Origin: Scolanthus callimorphus
Lineage: Eukaryota > Cnidaria > Anthozoa > Actiniaria > Edwardsiidae
DNA: 64,000 nucleotides
Assembly: GCA_033964015.1 (NCBI GenBank)
Contig: CM066918.1
Location: forward strand, 28,293,387-28,357,386
Direction: 5' to 3'
The notes beneath the pieces are model-generated. The model saw only the letters and a list, made by a program, of their open reading frames with translations, did no database searches and was not told the origin of the DNA. Position numbers and translations under genes: made by a program. Positions 1 to 12,909 of this stretch are shown piece by piece; position 1 is the stretch's first letter; the number at the start of each line of letters is the position of its first letter.

Positions 1-418
1 ATTTGAGGGCCTTCACTGATTGGCTGATTTTGAAGATTGGGGCATGCTTACAAGTATGAAATCTTGCACATGCATTAGGGGCTGTAATGAGAGCTTCCCG
101 CATGAGGTTTTTCCATAAGGATCTCAAGGGAAGGGAATGCTAAAGTGCTCCATGGCCCAGATAATATAAATATTTTAGGTGTACCGTATGACGCGCAGAG
201 TGCCTCTTGAAAGCTTACCAACATCTTATTGATCTTTCCCTTGTAGCCTCTACAAGTACCAAACAGAGTTTTGGTCGGTGAGGAGTATTAACCAAGCTAT
301 GTCGCAAGAAGCCCAAGCCTAGACAGGTTTGGATGGCCTACATTAAACTTGCTGATAGTAATACATGTTTCTCTTGGTACATGTATTGATTGCGCATTTG
401 ATTGTACTTTTATTCCAG

Positions 419-3400
419 TTCTTTCTGTTCAATGATATTCTGGTGTATGGAAATATTGTTATTAATAAGAAGAAGGTAAGTAAGGTACCCACTTAGCAGG
501 ATCATTGGCAATATTTATTTACTGCTGTTACAGTTGGCCTTGTTTCACCTACATGTACCAGTAGTGAAGTCGCCTGGCTGCTTTCATGACAAAATACAAA
601 AAACAGACTGATAAATTTAACTATGAAACCAACTTTGTTCAAAATTTTTAGATTTGCCCTCACTGGGCAGGTGAATATACATGTAGAAAATATATGAGAA
701 AATCCTATGAGTATCAATGCAGGTGAAACAAAAGAAAATGCATGAACTTTTTAATGAAAATTATGGGTGGTGAAAAGCAATTTTTGATATGTATATTTTA
801 TCCCTATTGATGGTAGCTTCCTATTTTTCGCACATGTCGCACATCTGGCAAATCCTTTGCAATAAGTCACCTCCTTGATCACCTTTTACAACTCCTTGAT
901 CCGCCTCTGAGACTTCAAAACTTTCTGACACCTGCCCAATGATGGTGGGTTGATAGCTGTACATAGTGTTGGGAATTCGCATGAGCAGGGACGTCAACTC
1001 TCCTGGTTTTGCTGCAGGAGTCTCGAGAAGGTTCACATTGTCTCCTGGGAAAAATGTAAAAGGACTGCCATACATTTACTGTATTTCTCCTGGGAGAATT
1101 GCAGGAATTTCGCCATTTCAAGGCAGTCTGCATGAGCTACATACATACCAGATAAAATGTTATTAATTGACTGTTTATTGAATGTTTATTATTTCATTAC
1201 AGTATAATAAGCAACATATCATTCCTCTTGAAGAAATCAAGTTGCACAGTCTTGAAGATGATGGAAGTAAGTTAGTAAAGCCATGTTTTTAGAGCAGATT
1301 TGCAGTGGTCTCTTTGAATATTTGGCATCCCTTAAAGATAGCTCTTAGGTGAATTTTTATGAGTTGATTACCCCATTATTATTTTTAGGTGGAGTCTCCC
1401 CTGGAATGTGATATTTTCACCTTTGAACATTGAAAATACTATAGGATTATTCAAAGCTTTAGGAAAGGCTAGATTCTGCTAAGAAAATAGCACAACAAGG
1501 GCGATGTCGCCTTTTTGAGTGCTATTTTCAGCAGAATCTACCGACTGAAGACTTTAAATATACTTGAATCATATGATATCTTGTCCTCATTTTCCACAAA
1601 AAAGAGATATCATATGATACTATTGGTACTCCTGATCCAAAGCACACCTCATATGTTCAATCATTCTTTTGTAATGGTTTCTGTTTTTTTAGGTCTTAAA
1701 AATGGATGGCAGATTATCAGCACCAAGAAGTCGTTTGCTGTGTATGCAGCTACCTCAACAGAGAAGGCAGAATGGATGGCCCACATCAACAAGTGCATCC
1801 AAGACCTTGTAGCTAAAAGTATGTAGTGTGTATGCTAAAATAATGTTTAAGTTCCAAATCTCAGGGCTTTTGATAATTCGCGGGGAAAAAGATAATTCAC
1901 AGGAAAAAAAAGGTAAAACTTTGATGTCAATTTCATGGTAAAAAGTATGCGGGAAATTTGCAGGAATTCCAAGAGACAAATTGGTCATAAAATGACCAGT
2001 TTTGTAGATCATGCATGCATTCAATGTGTTTCACTGTTTGTAACTGCATTTATGGAGTCTTTTGCCAGAAAATCAGAGTAGTTCGCTGAGTGTGGTCGCA
2101 TTTCTGACGACGCAAGTGATCAATATCTTAACATCAAAATGATATTGTTACATATTATTAAACCATCTGGGGCTGAGATTACCTGGAGATTGTACAGTAT
2201 GCAGTTTTAATAATACCAGTATGATGTGCTTGGCTACAGTCATTGTTTGTATTTGAACCCCCTGAGATAAGTAAGTTAAGGCTTCTGGTTCACCATGTTT
2301 ACTTGTTTGTTTGATGTTGTTGTTAGCTGGTAAAAAGGCATCAGGTGCACATGCTGCTGTCTGGGTTCCTGATAGTGAGGCATCAACTTGTATGAGTTGT
2401 ATGAAGACCAAGTTTACTGCTATCAACCGAAGGGTAAGACTGTTTGAAGGAGATTTTATACATTTTGTAGGTAAAAGTCACTTTCTCACCTTTTTACAAC
2501 GACCACAAAGCAGCATGATTGGCTAAGCTTTATGGTGTTGGCCTCTAACCACTGTGATTTTTTTTTTCTTTATTATTTATATCTCATCACTACACTTTCT
2601 AAGAAGGGGGGGGGGGGGGTTAAAGAACTACTGAGGATGTAATAAACCCTCTGGCAATGACCAGTGTCTGTGCTTTGGCCACTTGCCCCCTTGATACCCA
2701 GTGTTATTCAGCTTCCAAGTTGCAAGTCTGGGAAGGCTGCCTCAATCATTTAATTGCTCTCTAACATTGCATGCTCTAGTTCCCTCCTTTTTCAGTCAGA
2801 CCACGACAACAAACTTACATTTTTTTATTAACAGCATCATTGTCGTAAGTGTGGTGCAGTTGTTTGTGGAGCATGTTCGCCAAAGAAGTTTCTACTGCCA
2901 GCCCAGTCTTCTAAACCCATAAGAGTATGCAATTCATGCTTTGAAACCCTGTCCAGCAGCAAAGCCAAGGGACCTACAGACACCACTAAACCTGAAGGTG
3001 ATAAGAAACATAGTCATCTAGAATTCCACATTTTATTTTTTATAATTATTGGATCACACAGATCCCTTATTTTTGGCGCAGTAATTTTGTTCCCCGAGTC
3101 CAATTTGTAACCTTAAATTTTGATCCCAGTTCTCTAAAACAACTATTGATCCCCACTCCTACCCTTTTGATCCCTGAGCCCACTCCTCTGACCCCTGATC
3201 TCGGCCATATTTTGGCCTTTCATCCCTGAGCCCAGCCTGCAGTAGGATGTTTGAATGATGTTTGATTAGAACCCATGAACATTCTTTGCAATCCTACATC
3301 GAATTGATCTCAGATTTTCACCAAATCATGTTCAGAGTATTCGTTTTGCGATGTTAAAAATTTGTATCCTTTCGGTGACCATGTATTCCATGTATTCAAT

Positions 3401-4609
3401 TTCCTGTTTACACAAAACTATAAAACACGTACACGTAACAATCCGCGTTATTATGGACAACCACACAGGATTGCTTTTAGTGTCCGTGTTTGAAAAAAGC
3501 CTCAGTCACCCACCAATTTTGTCAGTCTAGCAATATCCCGAATACTAATAAACATTGCTCATTCCAGCACCTGTTCCTCAAAAAGATGATGATGACACAT
3601 CAGGCGAGGAGAACACTGATGATGATGAACCAACACCAACTGATGCAGATGACACTGTTAATACCACGGTAAGAGGAAGAAGCTTTAAGGCTGGTTTACT
3701 CTGGGCTGGCTCGCAAGCGCAAAGGACTTACAGTTGGCTCAGTGCTACGGCGCTGGCCTATCACCCTGTGACCAGGGATAGACTCCCTTCCGGGACATAG
3801 GGAATTTTCTTTCTGTTTCATATTGTAGGTTAAACTTTATTTTACTGTTTCACGTCTTTCCAATAGGATAATAAACTCTACCCAGTATCAAGGGTACTCC
3901 TGGGGACGTAATATCTCTCTGTCAGTGACCACCCTCAGTGTCTGTGCTTATATAGGTGGGCGCATCGTGACGTCACGAAATCGTCAACTTTTGATACAGG
4001 CGTCCAAGTTAAAATCTATCCATACCACGGAAAAGATCACATTGACATTAGTCAGAAAACCAATTTTGAGCAATAAAAGTCCGGCGACGCTACGTCAAAA
4101 ATAAAACGGTTTTATAAAAATAAACTAGCTAAAATCTAAATCTTCCATTCGAAGAGCGCATAGACAATAAGCAATAATCCCAAGTTTCAGGAAATCCGTT
4201 AAAAGGGACCGAAGTGTTGGAGGGGGGGGGGGGGCAAGATTTTGCCCCCCAAATTAAAATTCCATACAAACCTCTGTAAAAATACGGCTTGTTTACGTTT
4301 GTTTGCAAGGCTGAATCTTTGCGAGTTTGTATAAACCGATCGGTCTCAAACTTTGCAGTTTTACTAATTTCAGCACGCTCTTTCCACTGCTTAATGGCAA
4401 ATTTGAGCTAAGTCGTTGATAAATCCGAAGCTTTCCGTCTCTCATTCTACCCAAGAACAATCAGTGACTGGAACTTACTCCCTGAAACCTTGTTTAAGAA
4501 AGCCGCTGGTGACCCAAGGTCTTTAGGAGCCAGCTTCCAGCTAGTCCATCTTACTAGCTCCTGACCCCCTACATTTAATCCTCTTATGAGGGGTTTGTAG
4601 TATGTGAAA

Positions 4610-4644
<35 letters not shown>

Positions 4645-4950
4645 AATTTGCGCCGTCCTATAGCCGCTTGGCCGCCAGTGGCTATTACACTTACGCTCCT
4701 GGGAACTCTTTTCGTTATACATGTGGCTTTCGTTGCCCTAGTAACCTACAAAGCTGTACCCGTTGCCCAAGTAACCTACTAAGCTCTATACAATACTTTT
4801 CTTTTTCTTCAGCCCACATTTATCAACAGAAGGATTCAAATCAAGCGGAGGAAGCGCCAGCTGAACAACCAATGGAAGTTAGTGGAAATTGATAGAAACA
4901 AATCGACGAGGAATGTACAATATATCTCAACAAGTCTGAACATGGACTAA
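419..4950 (+). CDS. PLEKHF2: Phafin (PH and FYVE domain protein), 5' incomplete
   Basis: Endosomal PI3P-binding adaptor of the Phafin family, which acts in early endosome fusion and autophagy. Seven exons are visible: 419-475, 1203-1266, 1693-1818, 2327-2433, 2835-2997, 3568-3668 and 4813-4950, all with AG/GT borders and matching phases. The first three encode the C-terminal half of a PH domain (FNDILVYGNIVINKKK, then KSFAVYAATSTEKAEWM). Exon 4 gives VWVPDSEASTCMSC, the start of the FYVE finger. Exon 5 carries the PI3P-binding signature HHCRKCG and the remaining zinc cysteines. Exon 6 is acidic (DDDDTSGEENTDDDE), as in vertebrate PLEKHF2. The start codon and N-terminal PH exons lie before the window. 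The tail is uncertain: the phase-matched frame of the last exon is basic and stops at 4950, whereas the +1 frame is acidic (stop at 4892) and looks more like a Phafin tail, so one base may be missing. Confidence 0.9.
2600..2690 (+). repeat. Dispersed repeat, three copies in the window
   Basis: A block with a G run, 'AATAAACCCTCTGGCA' and 'GACCAGTGTCTGTGCTT' recurs in related form at 3880-3955 (+) and inverted at 33068-33160. Two copies sit in Phafin introns and one downstream of SLC7 copy B. No coding content; class unknown. Confidence 0.5.
4430..4643 (+). mobile_element. 3' fragment of a non-LTR (L2/CR1-like) retrotransposon
   Basis: From 4430 the + strand reads AFRLSFYPRTISDWNLLPE and then runs to a stop near 4563. 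The block FYPRTIxDWNxLP is the conserved C-terminus of reverse transcriptases in L2/CR1-type retrotransposons. After a short 3' UTR comes an (AAAT)n tract at about 4603-4643, the usual microsatellite tail of such elements. The copy is severely 5'-truncated and sits in the last Phafin intron. The 5' limit is not resolved. Confidence 0.75.
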
Positions 4951-6320
4951 ATGAGAGGGGCTGTGTTTTGTTGGTTAAGTCCATTCAAGCCCGGAAGAGG
5001 AACTTTCAGATTCCTCCTAGATTTACAAATAGTACAAATAATTTTAATTGACTGCTGACAGGGTTTTATGTTTTGGTTCACTAGTAAAACGGTTAGAGCG
5101 GGTTTCAGATGAGTGTCAAAAATTAATTGTATTTGCATTTACTTTTCTCTCATTTAGTCACCCATTTCTGTCAACCAAACCAATCATGTTTTTAAACGCA
5201 GCCATGTATTAGTGATCACGTGCTCACCGCGTGATAGTGATTGTACTTGACTTGCTTGCAAGGAAACCAGCCACGTGTTCAATGAGTGACAGTGGTTTTA
5301 CTAGGCTGGTGATTGGCTGACGTGGAAACCATTTAGCAGCAACTTGGAATTTTTCTCGTTTATGAAGTTGCATTTGGTCGAAATTTGCTCTATCCAATGG
5401 ATTTTATCCTGTATTTTTATCACTGAGGCTAGTTTTAAACGTCGAACTTAATTCTTGTCGCACTAAATGTCAATTTCCCATTGTTTAGTTAGTTAGAGCT
5501 ATTGTCTCGAGCTCATTTGCATTAGGAACGGCACTATCTGCCGTGCCAACGCCGCGCTACTGCCGTGCAAATTTTGAATCCTTCCAGCGCTCATAAAATC
5601 AGGGCTGAGATCTTCTCCATTGGCCAGACAGATTATATTAACCTCATAAAATCACTCATATCGAAATAACTTGTTTTCACTGGCTAATAAACCCATTCAA
5701 TTTAGTGCGACAGAATTAAGTTTGACGTCTAAAACTAGCCTGACACAGCCTTATTCTACTTTTCAAAGATTACAACATTTTTCTAGAATCTGAGAAGTCG
5801 ACAAGTCAGAAAGAAAGAAAAAACAGAGCTAGAACTATGATTTTCCGCTATAAATTTCGTTTGATCTCAGCCTTCTAGGTTGTATACATGACAAACTTGC
5901 TTTCTACAGATTAGTCATCGCCAGAATATTTACAAAATTATATTTTAGAATAAATAAAATCGGTATTCTAAGTGTGATCTGATTGTAAGTACTATTACGC
6001 AGCCGCATAAAAAATTCGCGCTGGAATTTCACTTCTATCGTAGAGTATTCCACTGGGTGTTGAACTTTTTGGTGAAAAGAATTTTACTGCTGCTGCTTGT
6101 GTACGGTGTTTTTATAAGGTTTGGCTCATTTCATTTTTATCCGCACATGGTCCCTGAATAAGCGTTTCTGAAGAGACCACGATCTGAGGGAGTACTGGGT
6201 GTTACTAGATGAAATTTGTTTTTTAGGAGATAGTAAACAAACTTTTTGATACTAGACTACAAAAACAAAGTCTTTTCCTGGGAAAATTTTCGACGTAGAT
6301 ATATGCATTGCCGCATTGCT

Positions 6321-6565
6321 AGCCTGCTTGCAGGCGGTACTGGTGTTTTTATCGTGTAAAACCCGGTCCGGTCGCTGATCGGGCGCGCCATCTTGGAATT
6401 TTGAGGCTCGGGGGCTAGCGCAAAAATCGGGCGAAGGGGAGGGGGATTTTTATGCGCTTGCCCCCGGGATCGTCCGCGCGCCTCAAAATTCCAAGATGGC
6501 GCACGATCAGCGAACGGACCGGGTTTTCTGCGATAAAAACACCCAGTACCGCCTGCAAGCAGGCT
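6321..6565. mobile_element. Hairpin MITE with a 12-bp target duplication (MULE-like)
   Basis: The element begins AGCCTGCTTGCAGGCGG and ends with the reverse complement; the arms pair over most of 245 bp. It is bracketed by an exact 12-bp direct repeat, GCATTGCCGCAT, at 6305-6316 and 6569-6580, with a few bases between repeat and element. No coding capacity. It shares its termini with the element at 61891-62085. Confidence 0.8.
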
Positions 6566-7544
6566 AGCGCATTGCCGCATAGAATTCGTTTCACGGACTT
6601 CCTGTGGCGTGAAAATGCGCGCGCGTCTTCCACGTACAATGACTGGAAACCGGTGTTGTTCACTGATTTTTCATTGCTAGTTTTTATAGTACTAAATTTA
6701 ACACTGGGTATGGGCATTTGGATTTTAAAAAAATTCAACGAATTAATCCATACTCGACTCCATGCTCCCTCCAGTAGCTCCTAATAAATCTAATTTTGAC
6801 TTTTCAAGACTAAATTTAGCAAAGATTATAGGAATTTACTACTGTGATCACGTCAGTGACGCGAGAATCTGACGTCAGCAGGGTGTTACATATTCCAGAT
6901 TTATCTCTTAGATAGAAATATACCCCAGAAAATAAGTATTCTACCCCCAAAGCTAGAGGATCTAGAATAGCTCTCTTCTTCATTCGATTGCCGATTAGTG
7001 ATAGTGACAACAACGTCATGAGCCCACCAGATGGCCACTAAAAAATCCCGCGATCCGATTGCTCCCCTAATCAGTCTACTGCAGTGATAGATAGTGAGTA
7101 GCGGAAAGACTTCCTTAAATCTTTCTAAAACCATTAAAATTGATTATTTTTAGCACCAAATTCGAGGACGTTTGTTACTAAAACTGTACAAGACTACCGA
7201 CTGATAGCATTTTAAGTGATATTTTAAAACCTTTACATGAAAAATAAAATTCCGCTTTCACGCGACCGTGACTGGACCCTGGACGCCTAAAATACCATCT
7301 CCGCTTTGGTCTTGCCCGTGCATCTGACCCGGGGATTTAATAATCAAGTAAGGCGCGCTAAATTGGCGAAAAAACGCGCCGTTTTTAACGGATTTAAAGT
7401 AGAGACTGTCTCGTAGTCAAAAGTGCACGCCACACGCTAACTTTTGCCTCTCGCTGTGCTCATTACCTTGAGATGCGCGCTCCCCGTGCCCTTTGCGTGC
7501 CTGTTGTTGCTTCACAGCACTCCGCCAGCTCTTTGGCCTTATGG

Positions 7545-7750
7545 CCGCCATTTTGCCAGCCTAGCAAAATAGAGAAAGCATCCATCGATCGGCTGATGTA
7601 GATATTGTAGTGCGATATCTTTATAGGAATTCTGTCAGTGAATCGAGTATCAAGCTTTTGCAGATGGTTATTTCGAGATTTCTATACATTAAATTCGTCT
7701 TATGAAAACAGTAACAAAGGAGTTGTGGCAGACTTGGGCTTTTTAGTATA
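7545..7750 (+). repeat. Dispersed repeat (GCCGCCATTTTG family)
   Basis: Similar text recurs at about 37785-38000 (same order of blocks: GCCGCCATTTTG, CATCCAT, ATCGGCTGAT, then TAACAAAGGAGT and GGGCT). Partial copies are at about 33480-33560 (inverted) and 50290-50400. Non-coding; probably a short interspersed or MITE-type element, about 200 bp. Confidence 0.5.
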
Positions 7751-8115
7751 GACACTGGTGCGGGAAGATAACTATTTCGAAACTATTCTTTTGTAAAGGG
7801 AGCCTGTCATGATACGCGCATGCTCCAGGAACGAACACTGAATTATCAGCAAAACTAATAAGACCATCCAATCAGATGACTATTTAAGAATATGTAAAGC
7901 TAAAAAGCATGGTCGGATGGATTGAGAAGTAGCGAGATTATATACGATTTGTTTTCGAGGTTTTTAGGCTTCGTTGGCCATCGTTACGGGACGTCGATCG
8001 ATACTTATTTTTTTCTTTTATTTGAGAGATGCACAGAACAGCTGCGTCAGGCTCAACTAGAATCCGTACATTGTCGGTCCCTCGTACGCTTCGATACGCT
8101 CTATGCAAGTTCAAC

Positions 8116-9156
8116 TTACTCTATTTCCATAACTTCAGTTCCCCTTGCCGTGCGTGTTTTCTTACTACAAAACACTTCCCGAAATGCGGATCGAAAATCC
8201 TGAAGAAATACGAAATATATAATTGGAGACAAAGCCGCGTTTACACAGAGTAAGTAGTTAATCGCAAAATAGGCATCGTCTGAGAGAGTTGCAATGTTCG
8301 ACTCGAGTAGGACCTCTAGCTGATATATGGCCAAGCCCGTATAGAGAGGAGCGACGCAGAGAGTGTACAACAGAAGAGATGACAGGACGAGACGTACTGC
8401 TGACTTGAACACTTGGACCCGCCGCTTCTTCTGCGCCAAGGGCAGATCTTTGGCAAAGCTATTGCGCTTGAGACGAATTATAATAACCCCATTAATGCAG
8501 CAGATTGCGAGTACCAGCACGACGAATATGAAATTCGTTGCCATATAATAGGCCGTCTCGATTCTGCTAACGCTGGAACTTATGCATTGGACCTCGCCCT
8601 CAATTTGCACCACGCGAATATGGATGAGAAGCGGGAAGTACAGTCCCCCCGGAATAAGCCAAGACAGCGCTATCAGCAGTAGAACCCCTCGTCGGGTCAG
8701 GAGGGACACTGGGAGCTTAGAGGAGATCGCCTTGAATCGCTCAGCTGAGATGATTACCAGAGTTATGAGTGAAACCCACGGCGTTGCGTTAACCGAGTGG
8801 AGGAAAATTTTACAAAGGATAGTACTCATTGTTCCTTCGCCAAGCCTCCAGTGCCAAGACCCGGTCAAGAAACCTACAATCTGTGCGCAAACGGGCTCAA
8901 GCAACAACGTCATGACGTCTGAGAAAGCCATGTTTGCGATGAAAACGTAGACCTGATTCTTCCGGAGTGTTTTCTTCGACAGAATGAGAAAGATGACAAG
9001 CGCGTTGACGACAACCCCAAACACGACAACGAGGACCAACATGACGACTTTTGCTACGATAGCGTCCGTTGTTTCAGCTATCATCGCGGAATTGTTGCTT
9101 CTAGAGTTCTCAAGTTGTACAGACAAGTTACTGAAATTAGCAGATTGGATGTGCAT
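8116..9156 (-). CDS. Class A (rhodopsin-family) G protein-coupled receptor, single exon
   Basis: A 346-residue intronless frame encoding seven hydrophobic segments, at about residues 33-60, 70-96, 112-138, 157-178, 203-228, 250-278 and 296-320. Class A landmarks are N51 in TM1, D80 in TM2, C115 at the top of TM3 with C191 in extracellular loop 2 (conserved disulfide pair), W166 in TM4 and P270 in TM6. The N-terminus has N-glycosylation sequons at N7, N10 and N21/N22. Two signature motifs are altered: E/DRY reads ERF (139-141) and NPxxY reads SPIIY (310-314); the CWxP toggle reads CVAP. It is a plasma-membrane receptor by family, with peptide-type topology, but the ligand cannot be inferred. 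Intronless GPCRs are common in cnidarian lineage-specific expansions. No overlapping gene is seen. Confidence 0.9.
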   Translation of the reverse strand: MHIQSANFSNLSVQLENSRSNNSAMIAETTDAIVAKVVMLVLVVVFGVVVNALVIFLILSKKTLRKNQVYVFIANMAFSDVMTLLLEPVCAQIVGFLTGSWHWRLGEGTMSTILCKIFLHSVNATPWVSLITLVIISAERFKAISSKLPVSLLTRRGVLLLIALSWLIPGGLYFPLLIHIRVVQIEGEVQCISSSVSRIETAYYMATNFIFVVLVLAICCINGVIIIRLKRNSFAKDLPLAQKKRRVQVFKSAVRLVLSSLLLYTLCVAPLYTGLAIYQLEVLLESNIATLSDDAYFAINYLLCVNAALSPIIYFVFLQDFRSAFREVFCSKKTRTARGTEVMEIE

Positions 9157-11974
9157 CTTGGCGATTTCGCTGGTAATCTCACGTGAAACTCCAGAGGATT
9201 AGAAGCTTCGATCTTACGTTCTAGAACTCTTGATCACAACTGATACGTCGGCACCTTTTCTTCCCGGATTATGCTCTTTTCAGTTTCAATAACGGAAGCA
9301 CGTACGTATGGACACCTACTAGCCTATATCGGCTTATCAACGTCAGGTTGAAAAGTAATGGTTCTTGAGGAGGTTTTGACAACGAAGGGGTAAATACCGG
9401 ATGATTCTTCTTCTTCGATGACTTTACTCACTTCTAGGCCCAGACGGCTTCGCAATGTGTCTCAAAACGTTGGTGTTTATTCAAGACGCTCCGGCAACTC
9501 TCATACAGGATCACTTTATCAAGACCTCTTGCCTTATTTCTTTCCTCAAAAACACATTAATCTTCAAACATAAACATTATTCTTTAAATGTATTTTCTGA
9601 CGGCAATAAAACACTACTTCGTTATGTCAGGTCGTTATTTATGAAAAGGTATTGCCTTCTGCAATTGTTACATTGTAATTAAGGTATCGACTAAGCTTAA
9701 CGTTCAATGGCGAGTATAAGACCTTTTTCCGTGGTATGATCTTGACTTTTAAAAGAAATCCTGTTAAAAATATCTTGCGATTTAGTCAAAGCCAACCGTG
9801 CGATTACAAAGCTCCGAACCCAAATATCTTCTAAAGAAATTTCCAATGGTTGCCAAGTCACCCATATTTTCATTTGTAACATTTATGCAAATTTTTTATT
9901 CCCATGAAACTGACCATGTTCTTTTTGTCCATTTTATAATAATAATAATTATTAATATTACGTTCTTTTTGTCCATTTTATAAAAATAATTATTAATATT
10001 ATTATTATAATAATAAGAGTTATTTATATAGCGCTTATCACATAGTTTTAGTTGTAAAAAAGGTAAAAGAAACAGAAAAATCTAAAAGATAAAAAAAGAT
10101 AAAATATAAAAAGATTGAAACGATAAAAATTACACGATCCAAAAGAAATGACAATGAAAAATGAATGAAATTATTTTCCCATGAAAATGACACGAAAAAA
10201 ACTGCCAGTGATTCATGAACTCTTTCAGCCCAAAACTAATGATCATTTAAAAAGTATAGTTCTTCGTTTTCTAACTTTTAAATATTGCCTTTTCGTCAAA
10301 TGCCAAGTGGATGATTGCCAGCGACTCATTCGGCAAGGAAATAGATATCAACATTAACACAGCAATGATTAACGCGATTTTTTCTTGTATTGACATTGTG
10401 TTTTGAAAGTCTTACTCGCGCTTAAACAATTTTGGCTTAACTAAAAAGCGATGGCCTAGAATTCTTTGAAAAGTAACAATAATTTAAAGTAAAAATAAAA
10501 AAACGTGACTCTGTCTGTTTTTCCCTCTAGTTTCCCCTCAGTATTATGGTAATTTTTATTGGTTATTTAGCTCTCTATTTTGCAATCGGCGTTTATCTAC
10601 CAAAGGGTGGAGAAAGATTTATATGATGTTCTTTCACCGATAAGTCATGGTATTGAAAGCTAAAATCTTAATACGTTTTGAAAGAGATGCCGAAAATAAT
10701 TTTAACAAAAGAGTGAAACATCCTGTTAATACAATTACTCTAATGTCACAAGAATGTAGAAAATATCATGCCTTTTGTAAGATAATAATGCATAAAACGT
10801 ATATGTGTTATATTTTCGGCGTCTCCAATGAGATTAACTATATTGGCCCCCGTAATTCATGATAGAAGTCATCCGTACAAAACTAGTACCATTAAACTGT
10901 CAAGTTTTGTTCGTACTTAACCTACATAATAGCATACCTAGAAAAAATGAAATATTACTTTCATGTTTCTGTTTGAATCTTGTCTGCTACTCTATTGGTA
11001 GAAGTTAAGATTATTTGTGACTGACATCCAAAGCCTTGAATCTTGAACGACAAAGTGCGACGTATAACATTTGGAAAAAAGTGCAGCTCCTTTTCGAAAG
11101 GCGTGTACTGGCGGGGCATAAAACGAGCTCCACCTCATAAAATGCGTTTAAACACCTTAGTTTGCTATTTACAGGTGTTTCAAGTTTCAAAAGTTGCTGG
11201 GGGAAAAATTATATGTTCTTTTTGCCACTCAGGAACAGGGCTCGATCAAGTCAAATGGCTAGTAAATGGCCAGGATTCACTAGCCAAGATATATTTTCTA
11301 CTTGGCATAAGAAGAGCATGAGCCAGCAACGTGTGAATTTCTGATTAGTATACTATTTAGAATCTGAATCGTTGCTCATGCGCACCCATGGCAAAACCAT
11401 GATTGTATGCCGAATGTAAGAATCATTCTCACGGTGAGTTTTCTCTGGTTGGCATACGTTAATTCTCACTGTCATTCGGAACATTTTTGAAGTCAAACAC
11501 TGTGAACAATATTTTGAAAGTTTTTCTTTTAGCAGTTTAGATGCAAACAATCAAGTTGCCAAGATGGCTAGTAAATAAAAAGTCTACTTCTCAAAATAGG
11601 AGTTAATTATTTTCCCAGGAGAATCTCAGCTACCCAGAGCCTCCTCCATGTCCTCGATCCTGGCCAAACGAAAAGGGCCCTTATACAAAAATTTCACACG
11701 TTCAGAGAAAAAATGCAAAAGAAGTTCAGAATCCCCATACAAACCCTTGTAAAATAGGAAAAGCTTTGCACAGCCTTGCAAAGTGGATGTCCAATTTCCT
11801 CAGTGTTTAGATATTTAAAAAAACTCCCCCAGGGGTGGGGTGGGGGAGGGGTAGCTACAAACTCTTCAAAACATGAATTTGACGACAAAATACTGTGTAT
11901 GGTCCCTATTCGCCTGCTGGGCAGGCCCAATTTATAAAAGTGATCAATTTTATGTAGGGTGAAGTTCAATATTA

Positions 11975-12095
11975 TACACTTAATGACTGCTCCCGAGGGA
12001 AACATCAGTTTTCAGAGACGAAGTCGAGGGAAACATCGAGATTCGAGGGAAACAAAACTGGTGTTTCCGGGGGAGTAGTCATTAAGTGTTTTGTT
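11975..12095. mobile_element. Short hairpin element
   Basis: ACACTTAATGACTGCTCCC on the left is mirrored by GGGGGAGTAGTCATTAAGTGT on the right, with a GAGGGAAAC-rich interior. Non-coding MITE-like palindrome of about 120 bp. Confidence 0.6.
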
Positions 12096-12510
12096 ATATA
12101 GCAGAAAATATACTGCAATTATTAAGTCAAAACAAATGTTTTTCAAGAATGAAAAGAGAAGTTACAAAGTTTGCGCGCGACTGCAAACACTCATAAACAA
12201 CACAATTTTCTTGCATTAGCAAAAACTTATCAAAATTAGCAAAGGTTTTTAAAAAGACTCGCGTGTTTACAATAAACTTTCTCTTTTTTCCCGCTCTCAA
12301 ACGCGAAGCGCGAAAGCAATATTCCCCAACCAGTCAATAATTTTTCGAAATATTGACTGATCCGGGAATATTTGATTTGTACTTCACCACGTGACCTTGA
12401 TTTAGCCAATAAGAGCGCGCGCTCGGTTGGAGTGAGCACTCGCTATATAAATGCTAATTTGTTAATAAGGGGATAAATAATTTCAGGTCTGGGGTGTGAT
12501 ATGAACTTCA

Positions 12511-12909
12511 GGGGTGCTGACCATTATGCCAAACTTCCCGGAAATTCCGGTTGGGAGATAAATGGTACAGTCATGTTTTCGGTCATCCCGGTTCGATCGA
12601 GTGAAAAATTCCGGTTGGTTTGTCGAGATATAATGGTTCAAACCATTTAGGTTGACCTGTCACGAGAGGACTAAAACCGAGAAATTAGTTTAAAATCCCG
12701 AGTCCGTTGCACCGGAATGAAAGGACAACATCTGAAGGTAAACCATTCATTCCAATCGGGATTACGGCGAAAATTGGCTTTACCATTTAATGGTAAGCAC
12801 CCCTTTTGAGACAACCCGCTCGTTCGAACCGGCATTACCGAAAAAATGACTGTACCGTTTATCTCCCAACTGGAATTTCCGGGAATTTTGGCATAATGGT
12901 CAGCACCCC
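12511..12909. mobile_element. 399-bp terminal-inverted-repeat element
   Basis: Starts GGGGTGCTGACCATTATGCC and ends GGCATAATGGTCAGCACCCC; the arms continue to pair for about 70 bp each (GGAAATTCC, GGGAGATAAA). The interior is non-coding with GGTT/AACC-rich sub-repeats. A non-autonomous DNA transposon. Confidence 0.75.

Larger units (their letters stand above)
4951..8115. other. Gene-poor interval between Phafin and the GPCR
   Basis: I find no exon that continues a recognisable protein. It holds a hairpin element (6321-6565) and a dispersed repeat at about 7545-7750 that starts near GCCGCCATTTTG. The Phafin 3' UTR probably occupies the first few hundred bases. Confidence 0.5.

Noticed and set aside
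6257..6784. Overlapping frames of about 107-110 codons on both strands
   Set aside because: They read through the hairpin element at 6321-6565, whose two arms mirror each other; no family similarity.
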